A stretch of 15,309 nt of DNA, taken from contig SFLE01000038.1 of NCBI GenBank assembly GCA_004553495.1, positions 1 to 15,309 of the forward strand, written 5' to 3'. Numbering within the stretch: the stretch's first letter is position 1; every line of letters begins with the position of its first letter. The notes under the pieces are model-generated. The model ran no database searches and was not told where the DNA came from. It worked only from the letters and a program-made list of their open reading frames with translations. This stretch comes from Clostridiales bacterium (lineage in GTDB: Bacteria > Bacillota > Clostridia > Oscillospirales > Oscillospiraceae). A program made the translations under genes and the position numbers. Below, in pieces: positions 1 through 5,765 of this stretch.

Positions 1-8
1 GTCTTTTA

Positions 9-37
9 TGGAGCAGGGGACAGGAGTCGAACCTTTT
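9..37 (-). other. truncated tRNA 3' end (T-arm, acceptor strand, CCA)
   Basis: Read on the minus strand, this segment fits the last third of a tRNA: a T-loop of TTCGACT closed by G and C, a T-stem with four of five pairs, a seven-base acceptor strand CCCCTGC, a discriminator T, and an encoded CCA at 9-11. The matching 5' acceptor strand (GCAGGGG) is not found to the right where it should lie. The sequence instead runs directly into the dispersed repeat that begins near 40. I read it as a remnant of a tRNA gene cut at the repeat boundary. A chance match is possible because only about 29 bases are involved. Confidence 0.35.
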
Positions 38-39
38 CT

Positions 40-239
40 GGTTCAAATCCACCCACCGCTAACTTTTTCCGACTACTTTGCTCCGTGCATTTGCCCCAAA
101 AGGTGCGCGAGATTTTTGGTCCGAAAACGTAAAAAACCGGCCCCGGTCTGGCTATGATTGCCATTCCGAAGCCGGTTTTCTCTGATTATACAGTATTTTG
201 GGCCGTTTTTGCCCTGAAAACAAGAAAATTGCCTGATTT
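40..239. repeat. dispersed repeat, copy A (about 200 bp)
   Basis: This segment aligns without net gaps to 5349-5548, at a constant offset of 5309 bases. Long shared blocks include GGTTCAAATCCACC, GACTACTTTGCT, TTTGCCCCAAAAGGTGCG and AGAAAATTGCCTGATTT. Its centre folds into a hairpin whose outer arms, AAAACCGGC (133-141) and GCCGGTTTT (171-179), are conserved between copies, while the enclosed sequence differs but still pairs weakly (TGGC 149-152 with GCCA 160-163). The left end resembles a plus-strand tRNA T-loop and acceptor strand. An internal direct repeat ATTTGCCCCAAAAG occurs near 89 and again near 236. No open frame is credible. It is a non-coding interspersed element of unknown type. 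Confidence 0.8.
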
Positions 240-348
240 GCCCCAAAAGTACACCAGCGGGCTGCTCTCTCATTCGTCTAAACACTCAGGGTAACGCCAC
301 AATCCACCGATCACGCGAGGAAGGCTGGGGACTGTAAAGGATAGCTGG

Positions 349-384
349 AAAAAAGAGCTCATCTGAAAGGATGAGCTCTTTTCT
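349..384 (-). terminator. intrinsic terminator downstream of the YkvI-family gene
   Basis: The minus strand has a 13-base perfect stem (AAAAGAGCTCATC with its complement) around a six-base loop, followed by a run of T residues. It lies just past the stop codon of the transporter gene at 412. The arms are A/T-flanked on both sides, so it could also work in the plus direction. Confidence 0.85.
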
Positions 385-411
385 GAAACAAAGGATGTCG
401 CGTTCGGGAGC

Positions 412-1542
412 TTACTCTGACACCATCTTTTTCTTGTCCTGATTTCTCACCATGAGCCATCTGACGGTGAGCACGAGGAATACGATGCCGCCGGTATAGC
501 CGCAGTAGGTCATGATGATGTTGACAAGGGTGGCGTAGGGGATGAACATATCCACTATAAACACGCCGATGCCGGCAAGAACACAGGCGAGCTTATACTT
601 TACGGATTTCTCGTCTTTAATAAAGGTGGAAACACAGGTCCAGAGCATGGGGCAGAAGGTGCTGTAGATCGAGAGGAGAATGATCACGGCAAAGACTGCG
701 CCGAGGATGCCGGAAGCGGAGCCGAAGACCTGATTTGCGATAAGGAGGTTGGGGATGGCTGCCTGAGATGACTCTGCAATGTTTCCGAGATGGCACAGGC
801 CGAGGATGCCGACGGTCACTGAGATGGCGGCTGCGCCGATGATGCAGATGACGGTGGTGTATTTTTTCTTATAGCCGCTCAGCTCCTTGCCGATGCTCGA
901 CATATATGCGGCAACAAGGAGGATAGAGCATCCGCCGAAGGAGAGACCCGCCAGCACGGGGTTTGCACCCGCCTGAAGAACGCTGACCTCACCGGAGCGG
1001 ATCAGCTCGATGCCGTTGGAAATGCCGGGGAAATACGTAAAGGCTGAAATGACGCCGAGTATAAAGAGGAAGGTCACGACCACGGGACCTATCTTGCCGA
1101 TGATGTTCACGATGCCCTGCAGACCAAGCACCGCAGTTCCGACTGCAAGCACGATCGCAATGGCGTAGCCTATCCAGAGCGGAAGTCCCCACTGCTGGAA
1201 AAGAGTGTTGCCGAAGCCGGAGATCATAAAGAAGAAGCAGCATGCATTAAATATCCATGCGAAAGCAGTGAATATCTTGCCGACGACCTTTCCGCAATAG
1301 AATTCACACACACTGGCAAGGTCTGTCGTTCCGTGGCGTCCGGCATAGGTGTAAGCCATAAAGCAGCAGAACATGACCACGAAGTTTACAGCAGCCACGG
1401 TGATCGTCCCGCCGACGGAGCCCCAGCTCGAAAAATACTGAACGGACTCCTGTCCGCTCGCCGTTCCCGAGCCTATGAGATAAGCCAGCAGAGCACCTGC
1501 AAAGGTTATAAGAAGACCGGGGCGCATTTTTTTGTTTTCCAT
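412..1542 (-). CDS. YkvI-family membrane transporter (COG3949)
   Basis: This is a 376-residue polytopic membrane protein of the YkvI family, a branch of the amino-acid/Na+-symporter-like LeuT-fold group whose substrates are mostly unknown. The first hydrophobic segment carries the family signature GSGTASGQE at residues 24-32, matching the G-x-G-x-ASGQE helix break of the family. About ten hydrophobic segments follow, ending in a basic tail. I chose the ATG at 1542 because GGAGAAGG lies seven bases before it; an upstream in-frame ATG at 1587 lacks such a site. A strong promoter at 1673-1701 precedes it and a terminator at 349-384 follows, so it is a single-gene transcript divergent from the cupin regulator. 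Its place beside a dehydrogenase and a cysteine desulfidase suggests an amino acid or amino-acid derivative as substrate, which is inference. The family call is firm; the substrate is not known. Confidence 0.85.
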   Translation of the reverse strand: MENKKMRPGLLITFAGALLAYLIGSGTASGQESVQYFSSWGSVGGTITVAAVNFVVMFCCFMAYTYAGRHGTTDLASVCEFYCGKVVGKIFTAFAWIFNACCFFFMISGFGNTLFQQWGLPLWIGYAIAIVLAVGTAVLGLQGIVNIIGKIGPVVVTFLFILGVISAFTYFPGISNGIELIRSGEVSVLQAGANPVLAGLSFGGCSILLVAAYMSSIGKELSGYKKKYTTVICIIGAAAISVTVGILGLCHLGNIAESSQAAIPNLLIANQVFGSASGILGAVFAVIILLSIYSTFCPMLWTCVSTFIKDEKSVKYKLACVLAGIGVFIVDMFIPYATLVNIIMTYCGYTGGIVFLVLTVRWLMVRNQDKKKMVSE

Positions 1543-1672
1543 TAGAATTCCTTCTCCAATCATTAATAATAGGAAGACCGGCTCCATCCCCGCTTGCCCC
1601 TGCGAAGATGAATGACTGAAAAGAGAACTCAGTGATTAGTCCACTATAATGTAATTTCGGCTTGATAAATCC

Positions 1673-1701
1673 ATCATATACTATTAGTTTTCTTCTGTCA
1701 A
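1673..1701 (-). promoter_or_regulatory. sigma-A promoter of the YkvI-family gene with palindromic -35 box
   Basis: On the minus strand TTGACA (1696-1701) and TATGAT (1673-1678) are separated by 17 bases. The -35 hexamer sits inside the palindrome TTCTGT-TG-ACAGAA (1692-1705), which looks like an operator. The same TTTTCTGTTGACA string occurs at the dehydrogenase promoter (2475-2487). Confidence 0.8.
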
Positions 1702-1799
1702 CAGAAAAACCGTTTTAATTCAGGAAAAAATCTGTAATTGTTATAAATCACGCCGGTATCAGATCGCATTTTTTAGATAGTTTTTATTAAACATTCTGC

Positions 1800-1828
1800 T
1801 TGCATAAAAATCGGAAATCTAATATAAT
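1800..1828 (+). promoter_or_regulatory. sigma-A promoter of the cupin regulator gene
   Basis: TTGCAT (1800-1805) and a perfect TATAAT (1823-1828) are separated by 17 bases. The predicted RNA starts near 1835 and leaves a leader of about 95 bases before the ATG at 1930. The leader does not encode the missing first half of the HTH domain in any frame. Confidence 0.7.
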
Positions 1829-1929
1829 GAAAAAAAGTAACAAATAATGTTCATATATGATAATGCAGTGCGATCAGCCGATCCAGCCGCAGTCAGAGCA
1901 CATCTATTCTTTAAGAGGTATACCAATGA

Positions 1930-2385
1930 ATGATTTCGATGATCAGTAAGATAGAAAGAGGCGAATCCGTGCCGACCATCACCACCGTCTGGAAGCTAGC
2001 AAACGGTCTGAAGATAACTCTCAACGCGCTCTCAGGTGATGCAGAAAGCGGATATGCCGTAAAAAGCATCGCCGAAATGACCCCCCTGATAGATACCGAC
2101 GGACGCTTTCAGCTCTACAATATCTTCCCCTTCTCCCCTCTTGACGGTATTCAGGTCTTCTACGGCCGCTTCAACGCCGGCTACCATTACCAGCCGTCCA
2201 TGTTTATCCATGAGAGCTCAAGAAAGGAATACTGCATCGTTTTCGAGGGTGAGCTGGATGTCGTTATAGGCTCGAACACATATCACATGGAGGCAGGCTG
2301 CGGTATAGATTTTGATTCGCATGAGGAGCACGGCTACATCAACAACGGTCAGAGCGACGCTCTCGTCTGTTTTCTCCTGATCTGA
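1930..2385 (+). CDS. XRE/cupin-type regulator with truncated HTH domain
   Basis: This 151-residue protein resembles the XRE-HTH plus cupin regulators (SutR/YdcN-like) that bind DNA and sense a small molecule through the cupin. Residues 1-35 match only the second half of the HTH: SMISKIERGESVPTITTVWK is the usual recognition-helix region and what follows. The first two helices, about 28 residues, are absent. An in-frame TGA at 1927 sits directly before the ATG, so no longer start exists. The cupin spans about 65-151, with H94, E95, E100 and H131/H134 at likely metal or ligand sites and the stretch YCIVFEGELDVVIG. The best-placed ribosome site (AAGAGG, 1913-1918) is seven bases from another ATG at 1926, which encodes only seven residues. 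The gene could be a regulator that lost DNA binding, a decayed gene, or a sensor partner of another protein. The cupin assignment is firm; function is uncertain. Confidence 0.7.
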   Translation: MISMISKIERGESVPTITTVWKLANGLKITLNALSGDAESGYAVKSIAEMTPLIDTDGRFQLYNIFPFSPLDGIQVFYGRFNAGYHYQPSMFIHESSRKEYCIVFEGELDVVIGSNTYHMEAGCGIDFDSHEEHGYINNGQSDALVCFLLI

Positions 2386-2420
2386 GGCGCATTTCTTAAA
2401 CAGGTTAATATTTAAAGTAC

Positions 2421-2464
2421 ATCTGTGTAATCTCTTATTTGAGATTGCACAGATTATTTTTCTC
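2421..2464 (+). terminator. intrinsic terminator after the cupin regulator
   Basis: ATCTGTGTAATCTC (2421-2434) pairs with GAGATTGCACAGAT (2441-2454) with one mismatch around a six-base loop, followed by TATTTTT. It separates the regulator from the next promoter at 2482. Confidence 0.85.
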
Positions 2465-2481
2465 ATATAGTAAATTTTCTG

Positions 2482-2510
2482 TTGACAATAACAAGAGACA
2501 GTGATAATAT
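2482..2510 (+). promoter_or_regulatory. sigma-A promoter of the dehydrogenase-desulfidase operon
   Basis: TTGACA (2482-2487) and TAATAT (2505-2510) are separated by 17 bases. The 13-base string TTTTCTGTTGACA (2475-2487) is identical to that over the -35 of the YkvI-family promoter. Transcription would start near 2517, leaving a leader of roughly 200 bases before the TTG start codon. Confidence 0.8.
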
Positions 2511-2516
2511 GGTCTC

Positions 2517-2713
2517 ACATAGGAGAATTCGGTCGAAATTTGTCCACTATATTGACTGCATTATCCTTTGCTCGGCTTACACGAAATACCGGTCTGCGGG
2601 TCTCCCCTTCCTGCCTCGGCAAGAGCCTGCCCGTCTTCCGCCGCAGTGATCCGGAGCAGACAGCCGGTCAATCTTTCAGACGGTATCTGAAAAATAATAA
2701 GGAGAGTGATATC
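2517..2713 (+). promoter_or_regulatory. long untranslated leader with two competing pairings
   Basis: This stretch lies between the predicted start of the RNA and the TTG start codon. It is open in the frame of the next gene, but it shows no domain-like sequence and the good ribosome site comes after it, so I treat it as untranslated. The segment ACCGGTCTGCGG (2588-2599) can pair with CCGCAG (2641-2646) or, exclusively, with GCAGA (2656-2660) plus CCGGT (2664-2668). No known riboswitch or T-box consensus is visible. A regulatory role is speculation. Confidence 0.35.
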
Positions 2714-3796
2714 TTGAAGACTATAGCGGTTTTAGGCACGGGTAACATAGCTCAGACGATCTCCGTCGATATGAAGGCCCGTGGGCACGAGGTTCGCCTG
2801 TTTGCTCCGCAGTACCTTTTCTCTCGTATACGCTTCATTGCTGAAACTCACGAGATAGAATGCACCGGTGCATTCGAGGCAAAGGAGACTATTGATGTCG
2901 TCACCTCCGACATCGACGAGGCTGTCCGCGGCGCGGACTACATCTTCATATGCGTACCGGGCAATCGCCACGAGGAATACGCAAAGCTTCTCAAGGGACA
3001 TACGACTGCGGATCAGATCGTTATCACATTCAACGGCTGCATGGCGTCTCTCATCTACAAAAACGTCTGGGGCGACGACGATACCTGTCCCGTTTTCGTA
3101 GAGTCAACGATACCTCCGTTCAGCACCAGAAGAGTGGAGCCGGGTAAGGTTCGCATGTTTGAGCGCCATCTGGCACCGATCGCATTCTTCCCTGCGTCGG
3201 CAGCGGACAAATATTACGACCGGATCATCGCTGACATTTACGAGTTCCCCGGCAAGTTCGAGGACGTTCTGGAGTGCGGTCTGAGTCTCGTCAACCCGAC
3301 GGTACACCCCGGTCCCTGCCTTGTCAATCTGAGCAATATCGAGAAGCCCGATTTCACCTTCTTCCTGTATGAGCACGGCTTCCAGCCCTCCGGACTCAAG
3401 ATCGACGTGCTTCTGAACAAGGAGAGGCTCAGGATCGGTGAGGCCTTCGGCTACAAGATCCACGCACTCGAGGATTTTGCCGGCGTGGATACCATCGACT
3501 CCTGGGAGCCCATGTACGCCATGGGACACGGCTGCCATGCGCTGACCTCCATTGCTGGCCCGAACGATATAAACTACCGCTATCTCACCGAGGACATTCC
3601 CATCGCCCTCGTCTGCTGGGCATCCATCGCTGACCAGCTCGGCATTGAGACGCCGATCATGGACGCGGTGATAACGCTCATCGGTGTTGCACACGATACG
3701 GACTGGTTTGTAAACGGCCGCACCGCCGAAAAGCTCGGACTTTCCGGCAAGACGATCGAGGAGATCAGCCGCTACGCGAAGACCGGCAGGTTCTGA
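2714..3796 (+). CDS. NAD/NADP octopine/nopaline (opine) dehydrogenase family protein
   Basis: This 360-residue oxidoreductase belongs to the opine dehydrogenase family, whose known members reversibly join or split an amino acid and a 2-keto acid using NAD(P)H. The N-terminal Rossmann fold begins at residue 4 with the dinucleotide motif G8-x-G10-x-x-A13. The C-terminal catalytic half contains N194-P-T-V-H198-P, matching the family's conserved histidine, and R289-Y-L-T-E-D294, also typical of the family. I chose the TTG at 2714 because GGAGAG lies seven bases upstream and the Rossmann strand starts at once; an ATG at 2501 would add 71 residues without homology character and would lie inside the promoter. 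It is about 60 bases before the desulfidase gene, with no terminator between, so the two are probably co-transcribed. The real substrate pair cannot be read from the sequence. Confidence 0.85.
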   Translation: MKTIAVLGTGNIAQTISVDMKARGHEVRLFAPQYLFSRIRFIAETHEIECTGAFEAKETIDVVTSDIDEAVRGADYIFICVPGNRHEEYAKLLKGHTTADQIVITFNGCMASLIYKNVWGDDDTCPVFVESTIPPFSTRRVEPGKVRMFERHLAPIAFFPASAADKYYDRIIADIYEFPGKFEDVLECGLSLVNPTVHPGPCLVNLSNIEKPDFTFFLYEHGFQPSGLKIDVLLNKERLRIGEAFGYKIHALEDFAGVDTIDSWEPMYAMGHGCHALTSIAGPNDINYRYLTEDIPIALVCWASIADQLGIETPIMDAVITLIGVAHDTDWFVNGRTAEKLGLSGKTIEEISRYAKTGRF

Positions 3797-3856
3797 TAAC
3801 AAAAAAACTTATAAACTGATATATCGGATAATTAAAAAAAGAAAGGAACAGCAAAC

Positions 3857-5176
3857 ATGAGCAAGAGTTTATTCAGAGAGCTTCTGGACAAGGAAGCATC
3901 CCCCGCACTTGGCTGCACCGAGCCTATGATGTTCGCCTTGGGCGGCGCCATCACCCGTAAATATGCACCCGGCAAGGTACTGAGAGTCGATATGGTCGGC
4001 TGCGGTCTCATGGTCACCGGTGTTCAGGCTGTCGGCATCCCCAAGACCGGCGGCAAGACAGGCGCATTTCTGGCCGCCGCTGTCGGTATAGTCAACGGTG
4101 ATGTCGATGCCTGCAAGGAAGTCCTTCGCAATGTCACGCCCGAGGACGTAAAGTCCGCTGAGGAGCTAGTAAAGTCCGCCACCTTTACCCTCGACATGGA
4201 CAACAGCACCGGCAAGCAGGTATACTTCAAGCTCACCCTGACCACCGATCAGCACGTTGCCACCGTTATCTTTGAGGACGAGCACCACACCTGGACCTAT
4301 CTCGAGGTAGACGGTGAGGTCGTGGTCGATAACCGCAGACCCGTCGGTGAAATGCTCATTCCCGCAAACGACATAGACTGGAACGAGTTCACGATTGAGA
4401 ACGCTTACAACTGGTGCAAGACCGCTCCCATAAGCGAGTTCGGCCGCGCAAAGGAAGCAGTCGAGATGAACTACATCGTCGCTAAGGACGGTCTGGAAAA
4501 TCCCCGCGGCATGGGCATACAGACCGCAAAGGTCCTGCAGGACAACGTAAAGAGCGGCTTTGTTGCTGACGATGAGATCACAGAGGTCCTCATCTGGGGT
4601 ACCGCCGGTGCCGATGCCCGTATGGGCGGCAGCGACTATCCCACGATGGTCAGCACCGCAAGCGGCAATCAGGGTCTGATGGTCGTCATGGGTCCCTGGG
4701 CAAGTGCCAAGTACCGCAAGATGAGCGATGAGGACGGCTACCGCGCAGTTGCATTCGCTCTGCTCATGAACACCTACATGAAGTATCTGTCCAAGGAATA
4801 CGTATACATGCCGCCCACCTGCTCCTGTGCGACCACCTCTGCACCGGCCGCTGCCGCAGGCGTGGCATTCCTGCACGGCCTGACTCCTCAGCAGATCAAC
4901 GACATGCTCTGCACCTCTCAGGTACAGATGTGCGGCGTCGTCTGCGACGGTGCAAAGCCGTCCTGCGCATTCCGCATGTTCGTTGCTCTCTTCGGTGCTC
5001 TTGAGGCCATGATGATGGCGGAAAAGGGCATCCGTGCCACCAACGTCGAGGGCTTTGTCCACGACGACCTGAAGGTCACTCTCGAGAACATCTACCGTCT
5101 GCAGCATGACGTTCTGCACAACAAGGTCGATGCCATCCTCTGGGATATAGTCAAGGAGCAGAAGACCATCCACTGA
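3857..5176 (+). CDS. L-cysteine desulfidase / UPF0597 (CyuA-like) family protein
   Basis: This 439-residue protein belongs to the CyuA/CdsB (COG3681) family, [4Fe-4S] enzymes that convert L-cysteine to pyruvate, ammonia and hydrogen sulfide; relatives act as serine dehydratase-like lyases. The signature SPALGCTEP is at residues 15-23, with C20 matching the catalytic cysteine of the family. Cluster-ligand candidates are C322 and C324 in PTCSCATT, C363 in VVCDGAK, and C370. Length and architecture are complete. AGAAAGGA before the ATG gives a good ribosome site. It follows the opine-dehydrogenase-family gene by 60 bases and is closed by a hairpin at 5200-5240. The pairing suggests that the dehydrogenase releases the amino acid that this enzyme destroys, which is inference. 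Substrates other than cysteine, such as serine or a thiol derivative, remain possible. Confidence 0.88.
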   Translation: MSKSLFRELLDKEASPALGCTEPMMFALGGAITRKYAPGKVLRVDMVGCGLMVTGVQAVGIPKTGGKTGAFLAAAVGIVNGDVDACKEVLRNVTPEDVKSAEELVKSATFTLDMDNSTGKQVYFKLTLTTDQHVATVIFEDEHHTWTYLEVDGEVVVDNRRPVGEMLIPANDIDWNEFTIENAYNWCKTAPISEFGRAKEAVEMNYIVAKDGLENPRGMGIQTAKVLQDNVKSGFVADDEITEVLIWGTAGADARMGGSDYPTMVSTASGNQGLMVVMGPWASAKYRKMSDEDGYRAVAFALLMNTYMKYLSKEYVYMPPTCSCATTSAPAAAAGVAFLHGLTPQQINDMLCTSQVQMCGVVCDGAKPSCAFRMFVALFGALEAMMMAEKGIRATNVEGFVHDDLKVTLENIYRLQHDVLHNKVDAILWDIVKEQKTIH

Positions 5177-5199
5177 TACTAAACAGGCAAGTATACTCA

Positions 5200-5240
5200 G
5201 GAGCTGTAGCAAAATGAAAAATTTGCTACAGCTCCATTTC
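5200..5240 (+). terminator. hairpin terminator after the desulfidase gene
   Basis: A perfect 14-base stem (GGAGCTGTAGCAAA at 5200-5213 with its complement at 5222-5235) has an eight-base loop. The T tract that follows is short and broken (ATTTCT), so some readthrough is likely. Confidence 0.75.
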
Positions 5241-5265
5241 TATGCAGAAAAGGAGGGAAAGAAGC

Positions 5266-5337
5266 ATGCGAGCCTGTGGGTCAATCTTTTGTGTGGTTCT
5301 TTGGCCATTTATTCTCTGCTTCGTCCGGGTAAGCTAA
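5266..5337 (+). CDS. possible 23-residue hydrophobic peptide
   Basis: An ATG at 5266 is preceded by a near-perfect AGGAGG (5251-5256) nine bases away, which is the reason to note it. It encodes 23 residues rich in hydrophobic and cysteine residues (IFCVVLWPFILCFV in the core), compatible with a single membrane segment. It lies between the weak desulfidase terminator and repeat copy B, and has no promoter of its own that I can see. I do not recognise it. It may be a chance frame; the strong ribosome site is the only positive evidence. Confidence 0.2.
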   Translation: MRACGSIFCVVLWPFILCFVRVS

Positions 5338-5348
5338 ATCAATCTTGC

Positions 5349-5548
5349 GGTTCAAATCCACCTACCGCCGCCTTTTTCCGACTACTTTGCTTCGTGCATT
5401 TGCCCCAAAAGGTGCGTGGGATTTTTGCCCTGAAAATGAGAAAAACCGGCTCCGCTGCGGTCAGATCGACCACGACAGAGCCGGTTTTCGTTGATTTTAC
5501 AGTATTTTGGGCTATTTTCGCCCTAAAAGCAAGAAAATTGCCTGATTT
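5349..5548. repeat. dispersed repeat, copy B (about 200 bp)
   Basis: This is the second copy of the element at 40-239, in the same orientation and with no net gap. Its hairpin has longer outer arms than copy A: AAAACCGGCTC and GAGCCGGTTTT (within 5442-5488). The inner pairing is GGTC (5459-5462) with GACC (5468-5471). The left end reads as a tRNA T-loop followed by TACCGCC-G and a T run, like a plus-strand tRNA 3' end plus its terminator, but no cloverleaf 5' part is present. The right end abuts the terminator of tRNA-Ser. It is non-coding. Confidence 0.8.
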
Positions 5549-5571
5549 ATCCGGTAGACAAATCAGGCAAC
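5531..5571 (-). terminator. intrinsic terminator of tRNA-Ser
   Basis: On the minus strand, directly after the tRNA CCA end, TTGCCTGATTT and its complement (5538-5548 and 5561-5571) form an 11-base stem with a 12-base loop, followed by TTTTCTTG. The left arm is also the right end of repeat copy B, so the repeat supplies half of this terminator. Confidence 0.75.
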
Positions 5572-5576
5572 TTATT

Positions 5577-5669
5577 TGGCGGAGAAGGAGGGATTTGAAC
5601 CCTCGAACACCTTATGGGTGTTACACGATTTCCAATCGTGCGCGCTCGGCCGGACTACGCGACTTCTCC
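5577..5669 (-). tRNA. tRNA-Ser (anticodon GGA)
   Basis: The minus strand forms a complete class II tRNA. The acceptor stem is GGAGAAG with CTTCTCC, the discriminator is G and CCA is encoded (5577-5579). The anticodon loop TTGGAAA sits in a stem ACGAT/ATCGT, giving anticodon GGA for UCC and UCU serine codons. A long variable arm (ACACCCATAAGGTGT) and the T-loop TTCAAAT in a GAGGG/CCCTC stem confirm the serine type. A promoter lies at 5687-5715 and a terminator follows the 3' end, so it is transcribed alone. Confidence 0.97.
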
Positions 5670-5686
5670 GAGTACTCAGCTTGTGT

Positions 5687-5715
5687 ATTATAATTCAGTT
5701 TCGCGTTAAAGTCAA
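5687..5715 (-). promoter_or_regulatory. sigma-A promoter of tRNA-Ser
   Basis: On the minus strand TTGACT (5710-5715) and TATAAT (5687-5692) are separated by 17 bases. The predicted start lies about ten bases before the mature tRNA 5' end, so little leader has to be removed. Confidence 0.85.
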
Positions 5716-5765
5716 GTATTTTTTACATTGGCGCGGGAAAACTACCGGCGAACGGAGTTGAGAAA

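Noticed and set aside
1847..1933. 28-codon frame upstream of the cupin regulator as the missing HTH half
   Set aside because: Its sequence does not resemble XRE helices 1-2 and it is in a different frame that ends after the regulator start, so a simple frameshift does not restore the domain.
2501..2713. 71-residue N-terminal extension of the opine-dehydrogenase-family protein
   Set aside because: The extension begins inside the -10 region of the promoter, lacks a ribosome site and has no domain character; the TTG at 2714 has an ideal site and the Rossmann strand starts there.
2517..2713. T-box or known riboswitch in the dehydrogenase leader
   Set aside because: The conserved T-box sequence (AGGGTGG-type with ACCGCG) and known cysteine or SAM aptamer cores were not found; only unexplained alternative pairings remain.
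4166..5212. Long open minus-strand frame antisense to the desulfidase gene
   Set aside because: The plus strand encodes a complete, motif-bearing CyuA-family protein; the antisense frame has low-complexity, valine/histidine-rich content, no family motif and no good ribosome site.
40..5548. CRISPR array or transposon with terminal repeats
   Set aside because: There are only two copies, 5.3 kb apart, in direct rather than inverted orientation, with no cas, transposase or integrase gene between them.
5214..5693. 159-residue plus-strand frame running from the desulfidase terminator through the repeat and tRNA-Ser
   Set aside because: Its ATG lies in the terminator loop and its body is made of repeat and tRNA antisense sequence, so it is non-coding.
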